Made by a program: the position numbers and the translations under genes. Below are positions 1 through 6,851 of a stretch of DNA of 35,262 bases, one piece after another. Position 1 is the stretch's first letter, and every line of letters begins with the position of its first letter. The stretch comes from Kitasatospora sp. SUK 42. Lineage in GTDB: Bacteria > Actinomycetota > Actinomycetes > Streptomycetales > Streptomycetaceae. The notes under the pieces are model-generated. The model searched no databases. It saw only the letters and a list, made by a program, of their open reading frames with translations, and was not told the DNA's origin. The DNA lies in the NCBI RefSeq assembly GCF_015776785.2, contig NZ_LFMD02000002.1, forward strand, positions 34,817-70,078. Direction: 5' to 3'.

Positions 1-1
1 C

Positions 2-241
2 GCGATAAGGACGGTCGTCTACTCCACGAACATGGTCGAGTCGATCAACTCCCGCCTGCGGAAGGCCACCCGCAACCGCGGCCACTTCCCCTCCGAGCAA
101 GCGGCGTTGAAGGTCCTCTACCTCGCCGTCCGGGAGCAGATCACCCCCAGGGCACGCGACATCAACCACGTCGCCGCACACTGGAAGGAGGCACTGAACC
201 AGTTCTCACTCTTCTTCGAGGACCGGCTCAGCATCCAATAA
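2..241 (+). CDS. IS256-family transposase, C-terminal end (partial at window edge)
   Basis: The frame is open from the first bases of the window and ends with TAA at 239-241, giving about 79 residues. It begins AIRTVVYSTNMVESINSRLRK and continues with RNRGHFPSEQAALKVLYLAVRE. This matches the C-terminal signature of IS256 (mutator-type) transposases, where the conserved block has the form IYTTNxIESxNxxLRK...GHFPSxEAALKLLYLA. The upstream catalytic DDE domain lies outside the window, so completeness cannot be judged. Inference: one end of an insertion sequence inside the accessory island. Confidence 0.85.
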   Translation, partial: AIRTVVYSTNMVESINSRLRKATRNRGHFPSEQAALKVLYLAVREQITPRARDINHVAAHWKEALNQFSLFFEDRLSIQ

Positions 242-248
242 TCCCACG

Positions 249-276
249 GCACTTACACGAGATCGCTTACACGCCC
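249..276. repeat. Probable right terminal end of the IS256-type element
   Basis: Just after the transposase stop, two TTACAC-type motifs occur about 16 bp apart (253-258 and 269-274) in a short AT-richer stretch. IS256-family ends often carry such motifs close behind the transposase stop. The partner inverted repeat is outside the window, so this is tentative. Confidence 0.3.
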
Positions 277-570
277 GCCTGGAGCTGTTCCCTGCGGAGT
301 CTGGGCCGGTGCTGCCGCAGCACGGCCACGGACCGGGCTGAGCTAGCGCAGGCCGTTGTCTGCGGCGTCCGCTGCGACAATGGAGGAGGACTTTTAGGTC
401 TCAGCGGCGGTGATCGGTTAACGGGTCTCTCGCAGCTGCTCGGTCCACCTGGAGACATCCCCCCAGGTGACCTGTGGCATGAGAGCGAGCCCTACCAGGG
501 CAGAACGTGCTTTGTGGCGATGCTGCGATGCCTCGCGCGAGTATTGTCGCTGACATCGACGGCGAATTGG
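277..570. other. No gene seen between the IS end and the integrase remnant
   Basis: Open frames here are short and overlap on both strands, with no recognisable protein motif or ribosome binding site. The stretch most likely consists of degraded element DNA. Confidence 0.5.
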
Positions 571-723
571 CAGTACGGAGGGCGCCGTCCCCAATGGTGC
601 CGGCTCCGCTACTCGCAAAGCTCTGGGCCCACCACCTACGCCCGTTGCAGCAACGACATACACAATGCCCTGATCCCGGCTCTCCGCCGACTCAAGCATT
701 ACGGCTACGCGGACCACCACATC
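571..723 (+). pseudogene. Remnant of a tyrosine integrase N-terminal region
   Basis: In one frame two blocks match the intact integrase at 4477..5718. The first is GGRRPQWCRLRYS, against GGRRRQRCRSGFRT near residues 50-63 of int1. The second is TTYARCSNDIHNALIPALRRLK...HHI, against ATYARYRDHVHNDFIPAFGRLK...RHI at residues 108-138. The roughly 45 residues between these blocks in int1 are missing. The match stops at about 723, exactly where the methyltransferase gene ends on the other strand, so the catalytic domain is lost. This is a third, dead integrase of the same family and probably marks an older recombination junction. Confidence 0.6.
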
Positions 724-1738
724 AGGCTGCCGTCACCACTGGCACAGTCCGCGGCTGGGGCAGGCCGAATGCTGCTGCAGCCACGTGTGCGGCCAGCAGC
801 GGTGGCACGGCGTTGCCGGCCTGCTCATACTGCTTCGTCTGGGTTCCCTGCCACGGGTAGTCCTCGGGGAAGGACTGCAGCAGGCCCGCCTCGTGGACGG
901 TGATGCGCGCTGTGTCAGAGACGGCGATGCGGCTCTTCCAGCATCCACGGTCGCGGGACTCGGCAAGAGCGCGGCGGGCCTGGGTTGGGAAGGGCTCGGC
1001 ACCGCCGGTCTTACCGCCGCCGGCGGTGACGGTGGGCGCAGGCCGGTCGGTGGCGCCCCAGCCGATGCCTTCCGCCATGGAGACCCAACAAGCCCGGGAC
1101 TCCCCGAAGAGGTTGCCGTCCTCGCCGTGCTCGGTGTGCGTGGGCTCGGGAGGCTGGGCGGTACGCAGGCGCGAGGCGATGAGGATCGCGCGGCGTCGGC
1201 TCTGCGGAACGCCGAAGTCGGCGGCGTTCAGGTTGCCGCACCAGGTGCTGTAGCCCCAGCCCCGAAGCACTTCGGCATAGTGGCGGAACAGCGGGAGGGC
1301 ATCAGGGACCTCCTCCATGACAGCGTCCTCTGGGCGCAGGGCATGGAGGTAGCGCATCGGCTCGGCGGCGAGCAGGGAGCGGGGGTCCTGGCACGCGGCC
1401 AGGAGCTGTGGCCGGGTGTCCCGGTCCCTGGCGAGGTCATCGATCGCCTGGTGGACCAGGGGCTGATCCTGGAGCCCTAGCTGCTTGCCCGCCCTGGACC
1501 AGGCCTGACACGGCGGAGACGCGATGAAGCGGCGGATACGGCCGACCATAGGCGCCGTAGCGATCTGGGCGACGTCCGCACGAACAGTCGGATGCCCGGC
1601 TGCAGCCCGCGTCTGGCAGGCCGCAGCATCCCACTCGATCCCGATGTCAGTGATCCCGTGGTAACCGCGCAAGCCCTCAGACCAACCGCCGGGCCCGGCG
1701 AACAGGTCCAGGGTGTCAGGAGCGACGGGGGCGGGCAT
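722..1738 (-). CDS. C5-cytosine-specific DNA methyltransferase (type II R-M partner)
   Basis: The 338-aa protein transfers a methyl group from S-adenosylmethionine to C5 of cytosine in DNA. Visible family motifs are motif I DLFAGPGGWSEGL (residues 11-23), motif IV ASPPCQAWSR with the catalytic Cys77, motif VI MEEVPDAL (about 141-148, EEV in place of the usual ENV), motif VIII QSRRRAILIASR (179-190), and the C-terminal motifs VHEAGLLQSFPEDY and EQAGNAVPPLLAAH. The ATG at 1738 is preceded by CCGGAGG, whereas an in-frame extension to 1996 has no motif. It lies on the same strand as, and about 300 bp behind, the NgoMIV-type endonuclease gene, so it is inferred to protect the same site. The match to the family is strong; the exact specificity is inferred only from the neighbour. 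Confidence 0.9.
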   Translation of the reverse strand: MPAPVAPDTLDLFAGPGGWSEGLRGYHGITDIGIEWDAAACQTRAAAGHPTVRADVAQIATAPMVGRIRRFIASPPCQAWSRAGKQLGLQDQPLVHQAIDDLARDRDTRPQLLAACQDPRSLLAAEPMRYLHALRPEDAVMEEVPDALPLFRHYAEVLRGWGYSTWCGNLNAADFGVPQSRRRAILIASRLRTAQPPEPTHTEHGEDGNLFGESRACWVSMAEGIGWGATDRPAPTVTAGGGKTGGAEPFPTQARRALAESRDRGCWKSRIAVSDTARITVHEAGLLQSFPEDYPWQGTQTKQYEQAGNAVPPLLAAHVAAAAFGLPQPRTVPVVTAA

Positions 1739-2041
1739 CAGGCCTCCGGGACGGATGGGAACAGTGAACGTGGATAGGTCAGGTATGGCAAGCTGCGTCC
1801 TTCCTGCCTGCGGACGGCGGCTGACCAGCCCACACGACCTTACAGGCGCAGACCGCCGAACCGACGGGCACTGCTCCGTGAGGGCCCTGCAGCGGCGGTC
1901 CCGATGGAATCCAGCTGCCATGGTTGGATCGGGGACACAACGGCACACGGCTACCGGCACCCGCAGCCCAAGGCCCGGCAAGCGCGCAAACTTCACCCTT
2001 TCAAGTTCGTAGCGGTCCCGCCCGAATTTTCCACAGCGCGG
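1739..2041. other. Intergenic stretch inside the R-M pair
   Basis: No conserved gene is seen. The only long open frame is the upstream in-frame extension of the methyltransferase (to 1996), which lacks family motifs. The gap may hold a separate promoter, so that methyltransferase and nuclease could be expressed independently. Confidence 0.5.
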
Positions 2042-2905
2042 CTAGACAGCCAGGTCTAGCGGAAGGTCACTGATGTCGCGGATCCGGCTTCCTGCAATCA
2101 ACGTGTGCAGCATTGCGCTTGCCTCGTCGTTGCACGTTTTCTCTACTGCCCGGATCAGTTCCGGGAGGGCAAAGTGGTAGACGGTATCGATGTCACCAGT
2201 TCCGAGGGCGAGAGATGCGAGCCTAGCGGGTGACGGTTCTCCCGTGACGACCGCGATGTGCGGCGTGCGCCCCTTACGATTCCGGATGACGTTCAACGCC
2301 TCCGAGCGCGCGTTCTGGGCGCGGTCGCTACGCAGGGTCCACTTGCATGAGACTATCGCATGGACGATGGAACGCTCCTGGTTGGCACTCCTGATGACAG
2401 CGTATTGGCCAGATTCCGCGTCTACGAGTTCGCGCTCCTGGTTAATCGTCGCGTCCGGCTCAGGCTTCCGCAGCACCAGGATATCTGGACTAATCTCGTA
2501 GGAGTTTCCCAGAACTGAGGCTAGATTCCGGTCTTGCTCGATAGCAGTTGCAAGGGCAGCCAGATGAGCAAACGGCTCATATTTCGAGATCTGGTATTCG
2601 GTGCGCGAGCCTCCGACATTCTCGATAATCCAGCCGCCCGGGCGGAGGGACTGAAACATCGGAAAGGTCTCCACCAGGAAGGCTTCCACGGCCTCTTCGA
2701 ACTGCTTACCCGCTCGCTGACCCTTAAGTTTCTCCTGAATAATCTCGGCGCCAAGGTCCTGCGCAATGTTGAACGCAATAGCCCTACTAGTATTTTGACT
2801 GCCGTCAGCATTTGAAGCCACGCCATCACGCGACAGAGACAGGGTGTTTCTGCCGACAAGATTCCTGTGAAAGTTCACCCTTGCTTCGGTAAGTACCGCT
2901 GCCAT
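2042..2905 (-). CDS. NgoMIV-family type II restriction endonuclease (predicted site GCCGGC)
   Basis: The 287-aa product closely resembles NgoMIV (286 aa), a tetrameric type IIF enzyme that cuts GCCGGC. The catalytic pattern is intact: Glu70 or Glu71 in GKQFEEAVEAF, Asp141 in SPDILVL, Lys188 in VSCKWT and Glu202, with 13 residues between Lys and the last Glu. The DNA-reading motif RSDR (192-195) of the CCGG-recognising family is present. Long blocks such as SDRAQNARSEALN, RNRKGR, GTGDIDTVYHFAL and the C-terminal DISDLPLDLAV match what I recall of NgoMIV. The ATG at 2905 gives the family length; the frame stays open to 3022. The gene is clearly lower in GC than its neighbours, which suggests transfer. 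It sits upstream of the C5 methyltransferase on the same strand. Confidence 0.93.
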   Translation of the reverse strand: MAAVLTEARVNFHRNLVGRNTLSLSRDGVASNADGSQNTSRAIAFNIAQDLGAEIIQEKLKGQRAGKQFEEAVEAFLVETFPMFQSLRPGGWIIENVGGSRTEYQISKYEPFAHLAALATAIEQDRNLASVLGNSYEISPDILVLRKPEPDATINQERELVDAESGQYAVIRSANQERSIVHAIVSCKWTLRSDRAQNARSEALNVIRNRKGRTPHIAVVTGEPSPARLASLALGTGDIDTVYHFALPELIRAVEKTCNDEASAMLHTLIAGSRIRDISDLPLDLAV

Positions 2906-3313
2906 GCAAGACCTGCCCAGATCGTCCGGATTGAGTGAGCCCGTTGCTTTTCGCGAGGAGAGGAGGAGGGGGACGTACAGCCGCATGCAGCGTGCGAAGC
3001 AGCCACTCGCTTCCATAGGCACCCCGATGAGTATCGCCGGCCTGCGTCATCCGGGAGGCCTCAATGGGTTCAACCAGCAGCCGCCCGTACAGGTTCGCTG
3101 CCACACCCCTGCCCGGGCGCAAGGGAGGACAAGGGGTTGCGTTCTGGACGGTCATGCAAGTGGACCTGCTGGCGCACCGGGTCCAGAACGGAACGCCCTG
3201 CCCTGTCGGCGGCAGTTGAAATGAGGGCCGCGGACAGCAGGCCAGAAGAGGCCCGATCGGTGGTCCCGTGATCATCCGGGCTTCAGCAGTGCTGGAGCCC
3301 GGATGAAGCGAGG
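2906..3313. other. Gap between endonuclease and IS21 remnant
   Basis: No convincing gene is seen. Around 3208-3235 there is a stretch of the form GTCGGCGGCAGTTGAAAT, which resembles the terminal repeats of actinobacterial IS21-family elements; this is a weak resemblance only. A strong hairpin at 3272..3306 closes the gap. Confidence 0.4.
3272..3306. terminator. Strong hairpin upstream of the IS21 remnant
   Basis: An 11-bp perfect inverted repeat pairs TCATCCGGGCT (3272-3282) with AGCCCGGATGA (3296-3306). The 13 bases between are themselves nearly palindromic (TCAGCA-G-TGCTGG). There is no T-run, so it could be a terminator-like barrier or part of a transposon end. Confidence 0.45.
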
Positions 3314-3530
3314 GTGATTCGTGTGGAGAACTGGGCTGAGATCCGCCGGTTGTGTCGGAGCGAGAGCCTGTCGACCCGGGCGGTAGCCCGTGAGCCGGGA
3401 ATCTCCGGGGGCCGTTCTTCGGGCTCTGGCCTCGAACGGCCGCCGAAGTACGGCGGGTACCGAAGGGGCTCAGTGGTGGACGCGGTCGAGTCGACGGTCC
3501 CCACCGGCCCATTCTCAGCCTCACCACGCA
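3314..3530 (+). pseudogene. IS21-family istA transposase remnant (N-terminus, frameshifted)
   Basis: From the GTG at 3314 the frame reads MIRVENWAEIRRLCRSESLSTRAVAREPGIS. This is the N-terminal helix-turn-helix of IS21-type IstA, usually of the form VEDWAEIRRLHRxEGxxIxxIARxxGIS. The family continuation RRALAS appears in a second frame (VLRALAS near 3415-3435), and PPKYxxxxRGSVVDAVE returns in the first frame (near 3441-3492). At least two compensating indels are therefore present. No catalytic domain and no istB follow. Confidence 0.65.
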
Positions 3531-3645
3531 GCAGTCCCTGCTCCGTGCACCCCGAGATCCCCCAATGCGCCCTTGATCCGCCGTGCCGATCAGCGGACTG
3601 TCAGACCCTGAGGTTGGTCATAGGACGATCGATCGGGGGATTCTC

Positions 3646-4251
3646 ATGTCCGACGCGAACTCCGCCAGTCCGTGGGCACGCACGGTCTTCGGCTCCCTCG
3701 CGGCCGAGGTCACGGCAATCGTGCCCGCATGCCTTGTCCGAGCTCACAAACGTGCCCAAGGCGGCCACGAAGGCGTTCACACGCAGACACTCGAAGCGTA
3801 CGGACACGGGCTCTACGCTGCACAGTACGAGGAGCTGTCGGCCGGCCTCTCTCAGCTTCCCGGCGTTGAGCTGGTCCGTCTCCAGGCGCGGACCGTTGCA
3901 GTGGTCGCCGGCCACGTCGTCTACCCTTACCGGTACGCAAAAAAGGACGTGCCCGTGACCGCCGCCAGGCTCCGCAGCGCGTCAGGGCTTCGCGCCGACC
4001 TCATCCGCCGGCACGGTCCCGACCCGCGTCAGGGAGAGCTGGATCTCGGCATCGAACTGCCGGATGAGGACGAGCCTCATGCGGATCTCGCACGCCTCTC
4101 GCCAGACACCAAGCTTGTTCTCGTCGCCTACGCCTGCTCGCTGGCTGACGGTGTAGTCCGCCTGGAATGGGGATCTGCGGAGCTTCGTCGCGAAGATCGA
4201 TCACTGATCTGGCACCGTCATGAGCCCCTGCCCATCCCGCGGCAGCGCTGA
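3646..4251 (+). CDS. Hypothetical protein, 201 aa, of unknown function
   Basis: The ATG at 3646 follows GGGGGA with six bases of spacing; a longer in-frame start at 3583 has no such site. The product reads MSDANSASPWARTVFGSLAAEV and is soluble, with no signal peptide or membrane segment. Its most distinctive part is ELVRLQARTVAVVAGHVVYPYRYAKKDVPV (about residues 75-104), which looks like a beta-rich core, followed by RRHGPDP and an acidic stretch ELPDEDEPHADL (137-148). I do not recognise a family. It lies between the R-M genes and int1 within element 1, with its own ribosome binding site. It could be an R-M accessory or a general cargo gene; nothing in the sequence decides this. Confidence 0.75.
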   Translation: MSDANSASPWARTVFGSLAAEVTAIVPACLVRAHKRAQGGHEGVHTQTLEAYGHGLYAAQYEELSAGLSQLPGVELVRLQARTVAVVAGHVVYPYRYAKKDVPVTAARLRSASGLRADLIRRHGPDPRQGELDLGIELPDEDEPHADLARLSPDTKLVLVAYACSLADGVVRLEWGSAELRREDRSLIWHRHEPLPIPRQR

Positions 4252-4371
4252 CGTGAGACCTTCCAGCAGGTGCCTGCCGGGAGGCCGGCCCCGTCACAAG
4301 TCGATCTGGTGAAAGCTCACTTGTCACACCGCCAAGGGGCACGCACTGGTCCCGGCAGCGCACGGTGGCGA

Positions 4372-4391
4372 GTGATGGCGAAGTGATGGCA
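4372..4391 (+). repeat. Upstream pair of 9-bp repeats flanking int1 (putative arm-type sites)
   Basis: GTGATGGCG (4372-4380) and GTGATGGCA (4383-4391) are direct repeats with an 11-bp period, one helical turn. The same pair recurs in inverted orientation behind int1 at 5749..5768. Confidence 0.7.
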
Positions 4392-4476
4392 TCTCAAACG
4401 CCACGCTTCGCCAACTGCCTTCTCCAGACGCTGGCAGCCATCGTGGGGTCAGGCTCTCCTGGCTGGAGGTAACCAT

Positions 4477-5718
4477 GTGGCTGTCCACCCTGATCGTGGT
4501 CGGATCTACCGACGCTGCGGCTGCCGCGACGCCGACGGAAAGCAGTTCGGTGCGCAGTGCCCGAGCCTCAACCGCTCAACGCGCCACGGCTCCTGGGCCT
4601 ACGCCTTCGACGTGCCCTCGACTGGCGGGCGCCGTCGGCAGCGATGCCGCAGCGGCTTCCGTACCCGCAGGGCCGCGCGCAAGGCATTGGAGCGCGCTCT
4701 CGAGTGCGAGCGCACCGGGTTGGATCTCGACGACGACCTGACGGTGGCCGGGTATCTGACCGGTTGGCTGCGGATTAAGGAGGACGTGCTCAAGCCCGCC
4801 ACCTATGCCCGCTACCGCGACCACGTGCACAACGACTTCATCCCGGCTTTCGGCCGACTCAAACTGTCCGACCTGCGCGAACGGCACATCACCGCGTGGA
4901 ACGAAGCCGAACTGGCCCGCGGCCGAGGACGCACCAGCGTCTACCGGGCTGGCGCCACCCTCTCCAGCGCCCTGAACACCGCGGTCCGCACCCGGCGCCT
5001 GGCCGACAACCCGGCGCGCTACGCCGTCAGCCCCGCCGCGCCCGAGCAAATCTGCTGGACCCCGTCGCAGGCTGCGGCATTCCTGCAGCACAACCACAAC
5101 GCCTACGGCGACCAGCTGGCGGACGCCTTCGAAGTCCTGCTGGGCACCGGGATGCGCCGCGGCGAACTGCTGGGTCTGCACTGGCCCGAGGTGCACCTGG
5201 CCGAGCAGGTGCTGCTGGTGCGGTGGAATCTCACCACCGTCGACAACAACCACCTCCACCTCGGGCACCCCAAGACCAAGGCGAGCCGCAACTGGGTCAG
5301 CCTGTCCGCTCGGGTCGTCTCCGCGCTGGAGCGGCGTGCGGCGGCCGCGCGGGCGAGCCTGCCGGAAGGCGCCCCGCTCGAAGGACTCGTGTTCTGCCAA
5401 CCGGACGGCGCGCCGCTGCGCCCGCAACAGCTCCTCGTCACGCTTCGGCGCAGGTCCGCGGAGATCGGTCTCCCCCGGATCAGCGTGCACGATCTGCGGC
5501 ACACGGCCGCCAGCATCATGATCAGCTCGGTAGTCCCGCTGGCCGTCGTGTCGAAGACGCTGCGGCACTCGACGCTGTCGACCACGGTCAACATCTACGG
5601 CCATTTGCTCCCGCACGCCGCCCGCGATGCGGTCACCGCGCTGTGCCAGGCGCTGGATGACGCCTCGCCGCCTGTCATCCCCGACGGTGAAGCGCCAGAC
5701 CTTTCGGAGGCCGCGTAG
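4477..5718 (+). CDS. Tyrosine recombinase / phage-type integrase of element 1 (int1)
   Basis: The 413-aa site-specific recombinase is predicted to insert the element into the 3' end of tRNA-Pro. The N-terminal region holds GRIYRRCGCRDADGKQFGAQCP (about 8-29), a Cys-bearing motif common in actinobacterial integrases. The core-binding domain covers about 88-180. The catalytic residues are all present: Arg227 in GTGMRRGELLGL, Lys in PKTKAS (266-268), His338 and Arg341 in HDLRHTAAS, His364 in LRHSTLSTT, and nucleophile Tyr374 in NIYGHLL. The GTG at 4477 has GGAGGT six bases upstream; an ATG at 4475 is in another frame. The gene is about 110 bp from the att copy at 5828 and is flanked by inverted repeat pairs. 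No excisionase gene is evident beside it. Confidence 0.95.
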   Translation: MAVHPDRGRIYRRCGCRDADGKQFGAQCPSLNRSTRHGSWAYAFDVPSTGGRRRQRCRSGFRTRRAARKALERALECERTGLDLDDDLTVAGYLTGWLRIKEDVLKPATYARYRDHVHNDFIPAFGRLKLSDLRERHITAWNEAELARGRGRTSVYRAGATLSSALNTAVRTRRLADNPARYAVSPAAPEQICWTPSQAAAFLQHNHNAYGDQLADAFEVLLGTGMRRGELLGLHWPEVHLAEQVLLVRWNLTTVDNNHLHLGHPKTKASRNWVSLSARVVSALERRAAAARASLPEGAPLEGLVFCQPDGAPLRPQQLLVTLRRRSAEIGLPRISVHDLRHTAASIMISSVVPLAVVSKTLRHSTLSTTVNIYGHLLPHAARDAVTALCQALDDASPPVIPDGEAPDLSEAA

Positions 5719-5748
5719 CTGGCCGAGCGTCACCCGCACCACAGCCGC

Positions 5749-5768
5749 TGCCATCACGTCGCCATCAC
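5749..5768 (-). repeat. Downstream pair of 9-bp repeats flanking int1 (putative arm-type sites)
   Basis: TGCCATCAC (5749-5757) and CGCCATCAC (5760-5768) have an 11-bp period. Together they are the reverse complement of the upstream pair at 4372..4391, with 19 of 20 positions matching. They lie about 60 bp from the att core. Confidence 0.7.
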
Positions 5769-5788
5769 CATTCATCCGAACGAGAACG

Positions 5789-5815
5789 GCGGGCCTGTCA
5801 TTTCTGACAGACCCG
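5789..5815. terminator. Hairpin behind int1
   Basis: GCGGG-c-CTGTCA pairs with TGACAG-a-CCCGC around a TTTC loop, with a single mismatch. It lies about 70 bp after the int1 stop and before the att site. No T-run follows, so the terminator role is tentative. Confidence 0.5.
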
Positions 5816-5827
5816 CTGGTCACATAC

Positions 5828-5868
5828 GTCGGGACGACAGGATTTGAACCTGCGACCCCTTGACCCCC
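5828..5868. repeat. Attachment site copy (41-bp duplicate of the tRNA-Pro 3' end)
   Basis: This 41-bp stretch is identical to 14100..14140, which covers the 3' part of the tRNA-Pro gene (T-arm, variable region and part of the anticodon arm). The identity ends sharply on both sides. It marks the junction between the two tandem integrations. Confidence 0.9.
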
Positions 5869-6258
5869 GGCGGCCGAAAGGGCGTCCGGCTCGTGTTCGT
5901 CAGTCCGAATCTCGCAGGTCAGGGCCTACCTCGTCCACCACACATGCCGCCTGATGGCACCTCATGACATCCAGTTCGTGAGAGGCACCCTGCGACCGGG
6001 GGTCGAGGGTGATTTGGCTCACAACTCCTTTGGAGGTGCTACTCCGCCCGACAAGCGTGCCGGATCCGACGTTCCTCCGTGGATCACTACGTTCTACTTC
6101 CGAGCCGTCAGGCGTGAGAGACAGTTGGCCGCTGGGTAGGCGCCGGCAGTCGAGCTCACCAACGCACCGCCCGCGGGTCCCAACCTGTGGGGTAGCCAAC
6201 CTCGGCAATGTCCTCGGCCAGGTTTTTTCAGAGCAAGCGCTCTGTGCCGGTACGGCCG

Positions 6259-6621
6259 TCACCTATCACCGGGGGCCTGCTTCTTGCATTCAAGGAGGCG
6301 GTGAAGACATCGGATCTCGCTGATCAGGCGGGGGATGTCCTGACGTGCGCTGGCGATGAAGATGGCGTTCTCGTCCCACCGTTCGTCTGCAACGTCGACG
6401 TACCGAGGCTGCTGGACGAGCGTGGCGGCCACGACGTGGTGGTGGTCGAAACCCGGCCAGCGCTCCCCGAGACCGGTATCAGCAACAGTGCTGACGGCCA
6501 CGAGGCTCATGGCAAACTCGTCATCGAGTTGTCGCACGTACCAGGGGCCTGGGGTCGCGGCGTCGGCACGCTCCTGGATGTCGGCGAGGTCGTCGTCAGT
6601 CAGCGGATCAGAAGTGTTCAT
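6259..6621 (-). CDS. Small hypothetical protein, Ea22-like (120 aa)
   Basis: The product starts MNTSDPLTDDDLADIQERADAATPGPWYVRQLDDEFAM and ends with ENAIFIASARQDIPRLISEIRCLHRLLE. The layout, with DLxxIxxRxxAATPGPW at the start and ANAxFIAxARxDxPxLxxEIxxL at the end, is common in actinobacterial and phage proteins of unknown function and recalls the ead/Ea22-like group. It is soluble. It is the last of three minus-strand units (456-aa gene, tRNA-like gene, this gene). A weak AAGGA lies about 12 bases before the ATG. The gene is well supported; its function is unknown. Confidence 0.75.
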   Translation of the reverse strand: MNTSDPLTDDDLADIQERADAATPGPWYVRQLDDEFAMSLVAVSTVADTGLGERWPGFDHHHVVAATLVQQPRYVDVADERWDENAIFIASARQDIPRLISEIRCLHRLLECKKQAPGDR

Positions 6622-6690
6622 CAGGCCGACAGGTCCTTGTGTTCGATCAGCTCATCACATTCGTAGCGGCTCCGGTGAGGTTCGAGACGG

Positions 6691-6763
6691 CGACGAGAGC
6701 AGGATTCGAACCTGCGTCCACCCGGGATCAGAGCCGGGCGCTCCTCCGCAGAGCTTCCTCGCC
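6691..6763 (-). tRNA. Putative tRNA or tRNA-like RNA with an 8-nt anticodon loop, isotype uncertain
   Basis: Read on the minus strand, 73 nt fold into a full cloverleaf. The acceptor stem is GGCGAGG with TCTCGTC (two G-T pairs), the D stem GCTC with GAGC, the anticodon stem CCCGG with CCGGG, and the T-arm GCAGG-TTCGAAT-CCTGC, with a 5-nt variable loop. The 3' CCA is not encoded. Odd points are an anticodon loop of eight bases (CTCTGATC), A instead of the near-universal T at position 8, and a short D loop. Read with standard numbering the anticodon would be CTG (Gln). The gene lies in element 2, 88 bp behind the 456-aa gene. It could be a functional unusual tRNA, a decaying tRNA or a tRNA mimic. 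Confidence 0.6.
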
Positions 6764-6851
6764 GCCGTGCTGATCATCACTGCAGCCGACGTGTGGGTCA
6801 ACTGGTTTGCCGCGGAAGGCGAAAGAGTGGGCCCGGGCGGCCGGACTGGCG

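Larger units (their letters stand above)
5719..6258. other. Non-coding junction between elements 1 and 2
   Basis: The stretch holds the downstream arm-type repeats, a hairpin and the 41-bp att copy, described separately. Right of 5869 no gene is recognised: open frames on both strands lack motifs and good start sites. Confidence 0.6.

Noticed and set aside
1739..1996. N-terminal extension of the methyltransferase to 1996
   Set aside because: The extension lacks any family similarity, and the ATG at 1738 has a good ribosome binding site directly before motif I.
5900..6262. 120-aa minus-strand frame in the element junction
   Set aside because: There are no motifs, the composition is unusual and there is no ribosome binding site. 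It probably arises by chance.
6691..6763. tRNA-like gene as a second attachment site
   Set aside because: It has no duplicate elsewhere in the window and does not share the 41-bp core.
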